A stretch of 64,000 nucleotides of DNA from Candida dubliniensis CD36 (taxonomy: Eukaryota; Ascomycota; Pichiomycetes; Serinales; Debaryomycetaceae). Positions 38,101 through 47,656 of the stretch are shown piece by piece. The position numbers were made by a program, and so were the translations under genes. The stretch is from NCBI RefSeq assembly GCF_000026945.1, contig NC_012863.1:649501-713500 (forward strand), read 5' to 3'. Every line of letters starts with the position of its first letter. Positions within the stretch are counted from its first letter, which is position 1. The notes below the pieces were generated by a model. The model was given only the letters and a program-made list of their open reading frames with translations, ran no database searches and was not told where the DNA came from.

Positions 38101-41100
38101 ATGACAATGGATAGTGGAGGCGTTCAACAGATAGTATCTGCATTGCAAATAGTGTATGACCCCAAATCGACAAATGATCGAAGAAGAGAGGCACAGACCT
38201 TTTTAGATACCATCAAAACAAACGAGGAAAGTCCGTTCTGGGGTTATCAATTGGCATTGCCAGAAAATAATGGCGACAATTACATTGTAAGGTACTTTGG
38301 GTTGTCACTATTACAGCAATCGATAACTACAAATTTTCACACTTTTGATCAAGCAAAGACAGCTGCTGTAAAGCAGTGGATAATTGATTTATCCACCAAA
38401 GTTGAACCAAGTGATCCTCATTACATCAAAGAGAAGATTGCTTTGTTATGGGTTTCAATAGCAAAGAGAGTTTGGGGAAATCATCTAATCAAATCGAGGG
38501 ACTCTCATCACAACAGTGTAGATGAAAACACAACAATATCGACAAACCTAGAGAATAATAATAAACTGTCGGTCTCTCTCACGGAACAAGAGTCCGTCGA
38601 TGGCTGGGTATCTATGGATGCCGATTTATTAAAGTTGTGGAATAACAACATAACATGCCGAGAACTATCTTTGATTGTTATTAGAACATTGTTTGAAGAC
38701 ATTTATTTGTTGGATGATCCAATTTCCTCCAAAAGAAGCACACTATTGAATCAATTATCAATTTTGATTGTGACTCCTCAAAGTGTATTAGAGTCTATGT
38801 ATGAGAACAATCCTAACGTCACAATTTGCAAGGCTCTGGCTGATGGGTGGTTTATAACATGGTCGAGATATTTGGTTGAGTTGTTAACTAACAACGACTA
38901 TAAAGATAAGATCTGCCAAACATTTGTGCCCAAGATATTATCGGCATTTAAAACTTGCTTACATTGGATCAACCCCTCCGTATTAAGACAAGAGAATATC
39001 ATGCAAACGTTAATTGGTATATTAACTATCCCTGATGTGCCAATGAAAATTTTAGCCGTTGATTGCTTGCATATTTTGTTTACGAGAACTTACACCCAAC
39101 CTGAAGATTTTGACTTCTTCATTGGTTCAGTATTTACCAGTGAGGGCATAACAAAATTAAGCGAGTTTTATCATTCATTACATTTAGATCCTGATGATGT
39201 AGACGAAACTGTTTATTCACTCTTGAAGAAAACAGTGGAAATGATCGTGTCCTTGAGTGAATACTTGAATATTGCTTCGAGAAATAAAGTTTCGTGGGAA
39301 AGTTCTGATGTTGATAGCTATTTGAAATTGGTATTGGAAACCACAAGCCACCCTAGTTTGATAATTAGTGGTTTATCGTTGCAAATGTGGATCACCATAT
39401 TGAGATTCGATGAGTTAAGTGCGAAACCTCAATTTGTAAAACTCATGCCAGACTTGCTAGAGATTGCTGCCAATAGAACCATAAATTATACCTACGATGA
39501 AAACAACATCTCAAAAAAGTTTTTGGACGTTGATTTCGATTCAACTCCAGATGCCAATTCGTTTCTACAAAACTACAGAAAATTCAATGAAGATATAACA
39601 CGTATCACTGTGTGCAAGGATCCTGAAAATGGATTAGCATGGCTCGAAAATAGACTTCAAGTATTTTTTAGCTCGGAATTAGGTAACAGATGCGTCAGCG
39701 AATTTAAATTAGGTGAAAAGTCAGAAGAGTTCAATTATGGATCGTCTCAACTTAGCACAATTGATTACACTTTACGTGGTGTCACTCGTTGGAATGAATG
39801 GTATAATCGGGAGGACAAAAATACAATTAAGGAGAGATTAAATAAATTGGTTGAATCTTTATGTGAACGTTTATTGGCAATGAATTTTGCCAGCCCATTA
39901 TTGGTTAGAAAGCAGATGCAAACATTAGTTCATTTTGCTCCACTTTTGAAGGATGTCAACCCACCGCTCATGTTTAGAGCTTTAGAAAAGATTCTTACTA
40001 CTGCGACTTACCCTTATCCACCTAATGTATCGGATGAGGATATGGAATTGATTCGAGATTTAAGAGGTAGCTGTGGAACCGAATTAAATAGATATGCCTA
40101 CATGATGCCTGAAGGATTGAGCAAGATATTTACTGATTTAGAGAATGCCATTGCCAATATATTATCTGCAAAAAAAGTCAGTGATCATGAAAATGTTGCA
40201 CTCAAATCGTTTCTTTTGGTAATTGCGTTTAGGTCGTCTATTGGTAATAAGGATGAAATATTTGCAAAGATTGTCGATCCAGATTTAGCCGCATGGTCTG
40301 CACCCGAGACGGAGAAAGGGTTAATGGATTTACATTGGTTTATGGAAAGAATTGGTATTGTTGAAATTGCTTCCTATTTCCAGAGTCGTGGAATAACTGC
40401 CACTACGAACCTTTTGGAGGCAAAAATGGATGAAGAAGGTAAATTGTTGAAAACAAAGTTAAAGGATCACTGGTCTTCTATTTTCCCAATAAGAGCGACA
40501 AGAATTTTTATTCAGTATAGTATAGAGAAATTGAACCATAATTCTCCTGAGTATTTACATCTATTGAAACTTTGGAAACCAAGAATTCAACCGATTGTGC
40601 CGCATATTTTGCAACTATTGACACAAATTCAAGCTTATCATGATCCTCAGAATTGGAAAGATTTACCAATCGAAGTTCAATCGTTTGTTAAAGAGAGTTG
40701 TACCGAAAGATTTTGGCAGCAAGGAGTATCTATTCAATCGAAAGAAACATTTATGGAGGAGAATGTGAAAGCTGCTTTGACTTTAAGGGATTTTGCCGAT
40801 TCGGTGGGGCATTTGATTAGATATACTCGAGAATATGCATTTTTAACTGTGGGCTCAATAGCTCAATTGGAAGACACATTGTATGAAATTCCTGGCATTG
40901 CACTGATGATCTGGAAGGCCGTGGCGGGTGATACAATTGGTGTCACATTACATAGTTGGAAGCATATGATAAACAGTTGCTTACGAGTAGTTATTAAGTT
41001 TTGTCCTGTGAAGTATGTTGAAGTATTTATGAGTGAATTATTACCAGCAGTGTTCTTAGACTTGGACAAATTACTTGTTGATAGATGGACTAAAATAAAT

Positions 41101-41838
41101 GGCAATGGGATACAATTGCAAGGAAACGAAGATGACGAAACTTTGTCGGAAGAGATGATGGAAGAACACATGTTAAGGCAATTGACTGCAACTGTTGTGA
41201 GATTATTGATGGATGTTGTTGGTCAATATAATGCTAGACCAGCCACTGACACTCAGTTTGCATGCAAGAAATTAGTAGCTGAGAATAAGGAGGTTTTAGC
41301 CCCATTCCTACAAATATGTTGTCATTTGTTTTTGTTCAAAGATACAAAGTGTTCGTTCAATACTATTTTGGTAATACGTAACATCTTGCCCGAAGTCTTG
41401 TTAAAGGACGACGAAGTTGATAAATATCTTTCTGATCACCTTATCAAGTCTTTGCTTGAGGTATTGCTTGATGATTATTTTGCTGAGACGCATAGTGAAG
41501 CTGCAATTGCATTAACAACTTTGTATTGTGCTTTGAGATCTAAAAACGATTACCCAGCCAGGATTTTGATTCAGAATTTACAAAATATAAATACCCGAGA
41601 CATTAGTAATTTTGAATCACAGTTGGTCAATTCAAAATCCTTGCGACACCAAAGAGGTGCTTTGATAGATTTAGTGAGAAGATCTAAAAACCAAGAAGTT
41701 GATGAAATGACCAAAAGAAAGAAAGAGTTGGAAGCAGTTTCTATTGCTAATAGAAAGAAGAGAAATGGTGGTGTTGATGTCATGAATGATCCGTATACTG
41801 AAAATGGTGCATTGGGACAATTGTTTGGCGAAGATTAA
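38101..41838 (+). CDS. MSN5: Karyopherin Msn5 (exportin-5 family)
   Basis: This 1245-residue importin-beta family transport receptor exports phosphorylated proteins and may import RPA, with Ran-GTP. The N-terminus (QQIVSALQIVYDPKSTNDRR, then ESPFWGYQLAL and YFGLSLLQQ) matches yeast Msn5 closely. The whole protein is helical HEAT repeats and the length is near Msn5 (1224). A charged insert near residues 135-155 is Asn/Glu-rich. The second Met (38107) aligns better with the Msn5 start and is an equally good candidate. The C-terminus has a basic KKRNG patch. Confidence 0.95.
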   Translation: MTMDSGGVQQIVSALQIVYDPKSTNDRRREAQTFLDTIKTNEESPFWGYQLALPENNGDNYIVRYFGLSLLQQSITTNFHTFDQAKTAAVKQWIIDLSTKVEPSDPHYIKEKIALLWVSIAKRVWGNHLIKSRDSHHNSVDENTTISTNLENNNKLSVSLTEQESVDGWVSMDADLLKLWNNNITCRELSLIVIRTLFEDIYLLDDPISSKRSTLLNQLSILIVTPQSVLESMYENNPNVTICKALADGWFITWSRYLVELLTNNDYKDKICQTFVPKILSAFKTCLHWINPSVLRQENIMQTLIGILTIPDVPMKILAVDCLHILFTRTYTQPEDFDFFIGSVFTSEGITKLSEFYHSLHLDPDDVDETVYSLLKKTVEMIVSLSEYLNIASRNKVSWESSDVDSYLKLVLETTSHPSLIISGLSLQMWITILRFDELSAKPQFVKLMPDLLEIAANRTINYTYDENNISKKFLDVDFDSTPDANSFLQNYRKFNEDITRITVCKDPENGLAWLENRLQVFFSSELGNRCVSEFKLGEKSEEFNYGSSQLSTIDYTLRGVTRWNEWYNREDKNTIKERLNKLVESLCERLLAMNFASPLLVRKQMQTLVHFAPLLKDVNPPLMFRALEKILTTATYPYPPNVSDEDMELIRDLRGSCGTELNRYAYMMPEGLSKIFTDLENAIANILSAKKVSDHENVALKSFLLVIAFRSSIGNKDEIFAKIVDPDLAAWSAPETEKGLMDLHWFMERIGIVEIASYFQSRGITATTNLLEAKMDEEGKLLKTKLKDHWSSIFPIRATRIFIQYSIEKLNHNSPEYLHLLKLWKPRIQPIVPHILQLLTQIQAYHDPQNWKDLPIEVQSFVKESCTERFWQQGVSIQSKETFMEENVKAALTLRDFADSVGHLIRYTREYAFLTVGSIAQLEDTLYEIPGIALMIWKAVAGDTIGVTLHSWKHMINSCLRVVIKFCPVKYVEVFMSELLPAVFLDLDKLLVDRWTKINGNGIQLQGNEDDETLSEEMMEEHMLRQLTATVVRLLMDVVGQYNARPATDTQFACKKLVAENKEVLAPFLQICCHLFLFKDTKCSFNTILVIRNILPEVLLKDDEVDKYLSDHLIKSLLEVLLDDYFAETHSEAAIALTTLYCALRSKNDYPARILIQNLQNINTRDISNFESQLVNSKSLRHQRGALIDLVRRSKNQEVDEMTKRKKELEAVSIANRKKRNGGVDVMNDPYTENGALGQLFGED

Positions 41839-42230
41839 AAGGCAAGAATTCTTTTTTTTAAAAAAAAATAGCAACCTGCATGTATGACCAAGTTGAGCCA
41901 TAAATGATCGATTGATGTTGTATTTAGTGTTTTATATCCTTTTTGAATGTAAATTTGAGATGTTCAGCTATTCTTAGATTCGTATACAAGTGTTGAAAAT
42001 TATGTGGCTTATGACACGTACGATTATTTCAAAATTGATCTCTTCTCCGGGTAAACGACGCGGGAATTTTTTCCTTTCTTTTTTTCTTTGGATTATTTTT
42101 CAGAATCTTTTTATTTTTTTTTTTTTTTTTGTCCAAGGCTAAACGGTGAAACAAATTATAAACAAATAAGACCAACTTTGCAACATTTAATTTTATAGAG
42201 ATTAAATTTTAACCCTTTGGAAATTCAAAC
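41839..42230. other. Intergenic region MSN5-MKT1
   Basis: 392 bases with T runs near 42110-42131 and a GACGCGGG word near 42056, 175 bases before the MKT1 ATG. No gene is seen. Confidence 0.5.
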
Positions 42231-44882
42231 ATGCCAATCACATCACTTGAATCGTACTTATTTGAACGCAAATTAGCACACACAAGCTCTATTGAGATCT
42301 TAGAAAATGCCGTTATCGGGATCGACGTTGAACACTATTTGAGTCGAATTTACACTTTTAAAAAGGAACAATTTTTGCCAGCAATTGGAGGAGCACCTTC
42401 CTCATTAAGAGATTATATTAAATCAGACTTGAAGGTGTTTCAAGAGTTTAATATTAAACCCATTTTTGTTATATCTGGGTTACAAACTCAATTGCAACAA
42501 AAGTATAAAAATGATTTGAACGAATTTGATACACAGCATGTTGAAAATATTTGGAATAAAATTAATACCAAGGATCCTTACAGTCATGGTTCTCATCATC
42601 AACATCCTCATTTTCACAATGCCATAATTGAGAATTTCCGGAATTTAAATGAATCATTGCCGATCTATTCCATGATTAACTATATAATCAAATTCTTCTT
42701 AGAATTTGACATTGATTATATGATAAGTCCCTACGATGCATCGTTTCAATTGTCATATTTTTATCAACGTGGAGTCATCGACTCAGTATATGGTTCAACC
42801 GATTTGTTACTTACTAAAATTGATAAGTTTATTTTAGGAATGGAATTTCAATCAAAGGATTTCAAATTTGTCAATAAAAGTAAAGTACTAAAGGCATTGA
42901 ATTTAAATGAACAGCAGTTTCTTGATTTGTGTATAATTGTTGGCTGTGGGATCCAACCGGAAACTTTCCCGCTATTCCCAGCATTATCCAATAAACCACC
43001 TTCGGGGGGAAGTGTGTCATCATCTTCGTCAACATCCTCATTTGGAATGGGTAGCTCTGCTGTTGTTAGTGGTGGTGCTGGTGGTACTGTTGTTGGACCA
43101 GGTGCTGGGTCGCAGTTGAATTATTTCAAGATTGGATTGGATACTCTTTATCAGTATGCTCAATTCAGCGGAGACAATTCGAGTTTATTGGGGTATATTA
43201 TTTCTCTTAATAATCCTAAATTATTAGACTTGTATTACAAGGGTGTGTGTTCTATCCGGTATATACCGATTTTAAACCAGGAAGGGTATGTCGAATTGTA
43301 CCATGCTGCTATGGCCAAATTAGGATTGAGTGAAAATATTGATTATTTGCATGAGGAAGAAGAAGATGTCGGTGGTGAAGTACAAGAAGAAAAGCAGGAA
43401 GGTAAAATTGGAAATGCAGAGGGTAAACCAACAAAACAAGAAACAGGACAAGAGGGTGACGCAAGTGATGAAAGATCAAGTATTGATTCTAGTATTTCCC
43501 ATAGATCAGTGAGGATCCCAAATGATGTTCATGAAATCATATCACAAAGATTACCACCTGAACTCTATTTTTACCAATCTATGGGATTATTGCCTTTGTC
43601 ATTATTGGGATCAATAGTGAAAGGAGAATTAGAAATAAGACCACCAATAGAAGGTAGCACTGGCAGCAAGAGTAATGAATCGTACAAGAATTTGATTACC
43701 CTGAAGTTTTATGAGGAATTGTTAGATTCACAATTCAATTTATTAACTCAGTTTTTGGCTAGATATTATCAAGTAAAAAAGATTAGAGTTAAATATTGGT
43801 TTAAAAACGATATTTTAGAATTGAATAATCGATTCACACCCCCAATTAGCAAGAAATTGAACAAATTTATTCTTGCTAATGATGGGAATGGTGAAAATTT
43901 TGTCATTAATAGGTTTTTCCAATCCAGGCTTGATGGCGAATATACTTCAACCAAAACTGTTGAGACAAAGGATGATATTATTTCCACTGTCTTATTGAGA
44001 GTGTTGCATCTTTATGGAATTGTGAATGAAAAATCGGAGCTATTGACCATTGGAAGAATATTGGTCGAATTTGCCAAGAGTGCTGATAACGAAGTGAGTC
44101 AAGAAGAGGTTGAGCATATAATATTGCTTGTATTATTATTGAATTCAAAAGTATTGACATTAAATGAACCAAGCAAAGAGTATACTGATGTTTCTAATTA
44201 TTACAAAACAAGTATGTTAAATCAACAACAAAACCCCAATCAATTCAGCAAACAAGGTCTTACAGCTGATGTGATTAAAAAGATCACCTTAATTTCAAGG
44301 ATATTCTCGTTCAAGAAATTAAATGTTTCACCAATTAATTATCAAGGCCCGATTTCTAGAAGCTTATTGAACTTTAGAAGTCATGTTGAATTCATCAACC
44401 ACAATTTGATTAACACTTTGCAGTTGGTCCTCATTGATTTCGTAGTTCGACAGGAGCAAAATAATATTAAAACTGAATATGAAACTAAAGATGATTGGTA
44501 CAAATTGATTGACCAATTGCCATTTTATAAAGGTTTGGATAATACATTAATGGGTGTGATTAGTGAAATTTATTTTGAAATGGCAATTAAACAAAAACAA
44601 GAACAACCACAATTGACGAAGCAAGAAATAATTAAGAATTGTCAAAATCATTTGAGTGAGCATATATTTTTGGTTAATATTCCATCCTTTAACATTAATG
44701 TCAATGGTGTTAACTCGACTTCTAGATCGCAATTAATCGATGATTTCAAAGGAGGGGTAGAGTGGTGGAAGAAATTCATAATATTGATTGATATCATAAA
44801 TAAAACTGACAAGAAGTTGGTGGATGATAATTTGTATCGAGAAATCAAACAAACAGACGAGTTTTTGAAAGAGTTTGTATAG
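42231..44882 (+). CDS. MKT1: Mkt1 post-transcriptional regulator
   Basis: This 883-residue protein matches Mkt1. The N-terminal XPG/FEN-like domain is about residues 1-250 (SLESYLFERKLAH, then VIGIDVEHYLSRI), with the DYMISPYDASFQLSYF block near 162. The C-terminal Mkt1 domain is about 500-880. Mkt1 binds Pbp1 (ataxin-2) and Puf-regulated mRNAs and influences translation and mitochondrial function. The acidic nuclease residues are only partly kept, as in other Mkt1 proteins, so it is probably not an active nuclease. A Gly/Ser-rich insert (about residues 258-302) and an acidic Glu/Gln insert (about 375-405) are low-complexity additions. Length exceeds yeast Mkt1 (830) because of these. Confidence 0.95.
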   Translation: MPITSLESYLFERKLAHTSSIEILENAVIGIDVEHYLSRIYTFKKEQFLPAIGGAPSSLRDYIKSDLKVFQEFNIKPIFVISGLQTQLQQKYKNDLNEFDTQHVENIWNKINTKDPYSHGSHHQHPHFHNAIIENFRNLNESLPIYSMINYIIKFFLEFDIDYMISPYDASFQLSYFYQRGVIDSVYGSTDLLLTKIDKFILGMEFQSKDFKFVNKSKVLKALNLNEQQFLDLCIIVGCGIQPETFPLFPALSNKPPSGGSVSSSSSTSSFGMGSSAVVSGGAGGTVVGPGAGSQLNYFKIGLDTLYQYAQFSGDNSSLLGYIISLNNPKLLDLYYKGVCSIRYIPILNQEGYVELYHAAMAKLGLSENIDYLHEEEEDVGGEVQEEKQEGKIGNAEGKPTKQETGQEGDASDERSSIDSSISHRSVRIPNDVHEIISQRLPPELYFYQSMGLLPLSLLGSIVKGELEIRPPIEGSTGSKSNESYKNLITLKFYEELLDSQFNLLTQFLARYYQVKKIRVKYWFKNDILELNNRFTPPISKKLNKFILANDGNGENFVINRFFQSRLDGEYTSTKTVETKDDIISTVLLRVLHLYGIVNEKSELLTIGRILVEFAKSADNEVSQEEVEHIILLVLLLNSKVLTLNEPSKEYTDVSNYYKTSMLNQQQNPNQFSKQGLTADVIKKITLISRIFSFKKLNVSPINYQGPISRSLLNFRSHVEFINHNLINTLQLVLIDFVVRQEQNNIKTEYETKDDWYKLIDQLPFYKGLDNTLMGVISEIYFEMAIKQKQEQPQLTKQEIIKNCQNHLSEHIFLVNIPSFNINVNGVNSTSRSQLIDDFKGGVEWWKKFIILIDIINKTDKKLVDDNLYREIKQTDEFLKEFV

Positions 44883-45611
44883 ACTTGAATATATTTGAAA
44901 TCTTATCTTCTGTTTTTTTTTTTAAAAAAAGGCACTTTATATTACAATTAAACTCTTTCGTATAGAGATACTCTATATCTAAATTAAATATACAGAATAA
45001 AAAATAAATAGCAATACACATCAAGCTCGTTCTGCAAAGCAATAATACTATCATTATCACGACTCTTATGATAGCATGAATCTCTGGAGTCTGGGTGGAA
45101 AGGTTAAGATACCCCCATCTACTTTCTAGTTCCCGAGTGCCACATTCATAGAATAGCCATTAAAGTATATTATTTTCCTGTTAATTGAGATCTTGTTTTG
45201 GAAACTGTCAATTCAAGCTATCAAAAATGGAGTGGAAATATTGGTCCGGAAATAAACATAATAATGAAATATGAAACGAAAGAAAAAAAAAAAACCACTC
45301 CTATCAATTTAATAAAAATCAAAATGTATAACTTTATTGTTATTATCTAACATTATCAGCAAATATAGCAAAAAAACAATAATCTTAAACAAAAAAAAGG
45401 TGAAATAGTATGGATGAAAAATACAGGTTGAGCTAGAAATGGTAGAGGGGTGATGAGGTGGGTTATAGGCAATTTCCTTGAATAACTGAATGTGACTCAA
45501 GAGATAAGGATTGACAAGGTGATTGGGTTGCTAAACTGAAATAAATAAACTCTAAATTGAATTGAATTGAATCCGACAACTGATGTAAAAGAAGGTTTTT
45601 CAACCGAGTCT
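44883..45611. other. Intergenic region after MKT1
   Basis: About 0.7 kb. It has a T/A tract near 44910-44930 and an A run near 45280. The minus-strand frame 45309-45500 starts at TTG and is low in protein character. No gene is supported. Confidence 0.5.
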
Positions 45612-45794
45612 TTATTTAACCTCTGGATTATTCTTTACGTATTTCTTCACCAAATCAGGCTTTCTCAGTTTGACGTTATCGATCAGCATCCAACCGGTTT
45701 TTGAATTTTCAAATTCAATTTCTAAATAGTAACCACCAGGACCATAATCTCGATGACCAATTATGTTTTTTATTATTGGTTCTGTATTACTCAT
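45612..45794 (-). CDS. Mini chromodomain-like protein, subtype I (copy 1)
   Basis: This is a 60-residue ATG-started ORF. It reads as a nearly complete chromodomain: the first strand IIKNIIGHRDY, then Gly-Gly-Tyr-Tyr-Leu-Glu-Ile-Glu-Phe, a Gly-Trp where the domain usually has its Trp-Glu, and the closing helix KPDLVKKYVKNN, equivalent to the PEL...YxKK helix of HP1-type chromodomains. It shares about a third of its residues with the ORF at 50823-51032 (EPxI, I-x-x-H, the E-x-E-F strand, KP-(D/E)-L, YVK). The protein is little more than the domain. The expected function would be binding a methyl-lysine tail or another chromatin protein, but the aromatic cage is only partly present. The family assignment is by eye. 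Confidence 0.7.
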   Translation of the reverse strand: MSNTEPIIKNIIGHRDYGPGGYYLEIEFENSKTGWMLIDNVKLRKPDLVKKYVKNNPEVK

Positions 45795-45821
45795 GATAGA
45801 ATGTTGCTTTCAATTATATGA

Positions 45822-46021
45822 GTACGGCGTTCAGGTATAGATTTAGATATACGCAAATATGACTCCTTTGTTGTGTTTCTTCTCACCAATTGGGATGTGT
45901 TGATGGAAAGCAATGTTTTTGATTGTGTTAATCTCTTGGGGGTGGAGGAGTTGAAAAGATATTTTAAAAAGAAAACACAAAAATTTGAATTGGAAGCAAG
46001 AAAAGATTGCAAATATGGAAG
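45822..46021 (+). other. Open plus-strand frame with chromodomain-like ending, followed by GTAAGT
   Basis: From 45822 the plus frame is open for about 66 codons and ends next to GGTAAGT (46020-46026), a good 5' splice-site match. The translation contains Phe-Val-Val-Phe-Leu-Leu-Thr-Asn-Trp, then VEELKRYFKKK, which resembles strand 3 and the last helix of the nearby mini chromodomain ORFs. There is no upstream ATG in frame; the first is the Met of MESNVFD. It overlaps the promoter side of the minus-strand ORF. This could be a chance open frame. Confidence 0.2.
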
Positions 46022-46124
46022 GTAAGTTAGTAGTGGTAGTGGTAGTAATAGTAATGATCTGAAGAAGAAGACAAAGAAGATAAGTATGATGAGGGGCGGA
46101 GAAAACGAAGGATGGGAAGCTGGA

Positions 46125-46147
46125 GGGGGTGGAGGGCAGGGGTTGGG
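46125..46147 (+). other. Canonical G-quadruplex motif
   Basis: Four G runs (5, 3, 4 and 3 G) with loops TGGA, CA and TT satisfy the G3+N1-7 rule on the plus strand. A fifth GGG at 46114-46116 lies just upstream. It sits about 330-350 bases upstream of the ATG of the mini chromodomain ORF at 45612-45794. Such G-rich DNA is exceptional in this AT-rich window. Confidence 0.75.
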
Positions 46148-46237
46148 TAAAAGAAGGCAAAAAAAAGAAGGACAATAAATTTGGGTGGCTTAAAAACAAT
46201 TGGAAAAAAAAAAGAATAAAATTTTCAGGGGGAAATT

Positions 46238-46324
46238 TACCACTTATTTATGTTTGTGGAAAATGTCTTTTGATATAATTACTACTATTGTGGTCAATGT
46301 ATAACAATAGTAAATAAAGTGGTA
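46238..46324. repeat. Two-part imperfect inverted repeat
   Basis: Outer arms TACCACTTATTTA (46238-46250) and TAAATAAAGTGGTA (46311-46324) pair with one extra base. Inner arms TACTATTGT (46283-46291) and ACAATAGTA (46304-46312) pair perfectly around 12 bases. Together they could form a bulged hairpin. It may be a structured RNA element, a small decayed mobile element or a dimer binding site. None of these can be chosen from sequence alone. Confidence 0.45.
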
Positions 46325-46843
46325 TTAATAATGGGGAATGTCTTGTTTTATGTATACGAAAGAAATAATTGTCACTGCCAGAGCAAATCCCTTTTAGTAA
46401 AATTGGAACAAGAGGGATTCACATTTGGAGAATCAACCACCATAAAGAATAGGAGCAACAACAAAAAAAAAAAAGAGTCAAAAACAACTATTTGAAAGAA
46501 AATGAATTATGAGTTACCTTACTAAGAGTGAAGTTAATTGACAAATGAATCACATATAAGAAAAAGTGCAACAGGAAACATAACCCTTTGTTTTTAGTTT
46601 TGCTGGTGGATTCCTAATTTTAGAAACTTGAAAATACAAATATTGAAAACAATCACTAAATGTAACACAATGGTCTACATTCCTGATCATGAAATATATG
46701 CAATAGAGTGAAAAAAAAAAAAAAAAAAGATAATTGGCGACTTCACTTATCAGCTCGGTTTATAAATATTTGGGTCAACACAGCTTCACCTCGACCTCTT
46801 TTTTCTCTCGCAGAAAGATTCAAAGTTAAGCTAATACTACAAC

Positions 46844-46945
46844 ATGAACAAGAACATAAATTCAAAATATTCTAAAAAACTGAAACAAAGACAAAGCTTC
46901 AATCGAAAAGAAACTAAGAAAAAGAAAAAATCGGAAATAGAATAA
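46844..46945 (+). CDS. Basic micro-ORF, 33 codons, with TATA box
   Basis: An ATG at 46844 opens a 33-codon frame ending in TAA. It encodes a very basic, Lys/Asn/Arg-rich peptide with a KKKKK run near its end. A TATAAATA word at about 46761-46768 lies 80 bases upstream, and the leader is pyrimidine-rich, so this looks like a real promoter. The product might be a peptide, or the transcript could be noncoding with a fortuitous ORF. No homologue is recognised. Confidence 0.25.
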   Translation: MNKNINSKYSKKLKQRQSFNRKETKKKKKSEIE

Positions 46946-47108
46946 TGTTGAGTGGGTTTTTTTAGTGTTGAAGAAAGACGCGCCTGTGTTTGTGCGTATG
47001 TGTGGTAAATATCAAATTAATCTACGACGATGATGTAATGGTTTGCAGTTTTGGGTGATTGTTGAAGAAGTGGTAATAAAAAAATTTTTTTTCTACTCTC
47101 CATCTTTA

Positions 47109-47132
47109 ACCGCGCGACAACTAAGGCGCGGT
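47109..47132. repeat. GC-rich inverted repeat ACCGCGC-N10-GCGCGGT
   Basis: Seven-base perfect arms (47109-47115 and 47126-47132) separated by ten bases, followed by TACGGACAGGAAACCG, which adds further CGG/CCG triplets. A GC-rich palindrome in such AT-rich DNA is typical of a site for a dimeric zinc-cluster factor. Which factor is unknown. Confidence 0.5.
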
Positions 47133-47656
47133 ACGGACAGGAAACCGATAATCGTGTGCTTAATCAATAGTAATCCCAAGTTTTGAATTCTGCTTCTTAT
47201 CTTCAAGTTATATGTTGTTCATTCTATTCAGCTATCACTTTTCACACATCGCAATAATAGGAACACTTGCAGATATGTTAAATTGAATCTAGAGCATGGC
47301 AATTACTTGTTTTCTTGGAACTATAGTCAAGATTGGTTATGAGTGGAGAGATGAGATTTTCAGTATTAATGTCATTTGCACGACTTTTGCAACACTTGTT
47401 ATACATCGTTTGAGATTGATTGGCATTACTTCTGGTGGAAATTGATATCAACTCGCTGTCGCCAGTTCTTAATTGAACCGGAAGAAAATATGCTATTTAA
47501 AAGATTTATTTCAAAAATATAAAAACGAACATCTACATATATATCACAACTTTAAATGAACTTGACCAATTACAAGCAAATGGACAACGGCAAATAGAAG
47601 CACATCTTTTAAACATCTTTTCCTAACAAAAAAGTAGTAGGACTAACGCTATACCA

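Larger units (their letters stand above)
45795..47656. other. Gene-poor spacer with structured DNA, 1.86 kb
   Basis: Between the first and second mini chromodomain ORFs. It holds a G-quadruplex motif (46125-46147), an imperfect long inverted repeat (46238-46324), a TATA-preceded basic micro-ORF (46844-46945) and a GC-rich inverted repeat (47109-47132), each listed separately. A run of A lies at about 46713-46729. For minus-strand genes this is the upstream region of the ORF at 45612-45794. Confidence 0.5.

Noticed and set aside
45309..45500. 63-codon minus-strand frame next to the first mini chromodomain ORF
   Set aside because: Starts at TTG and has no similarity to the chromodomain-like ORFs. 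The C-terminal part is low-complexity AT-rich translation.
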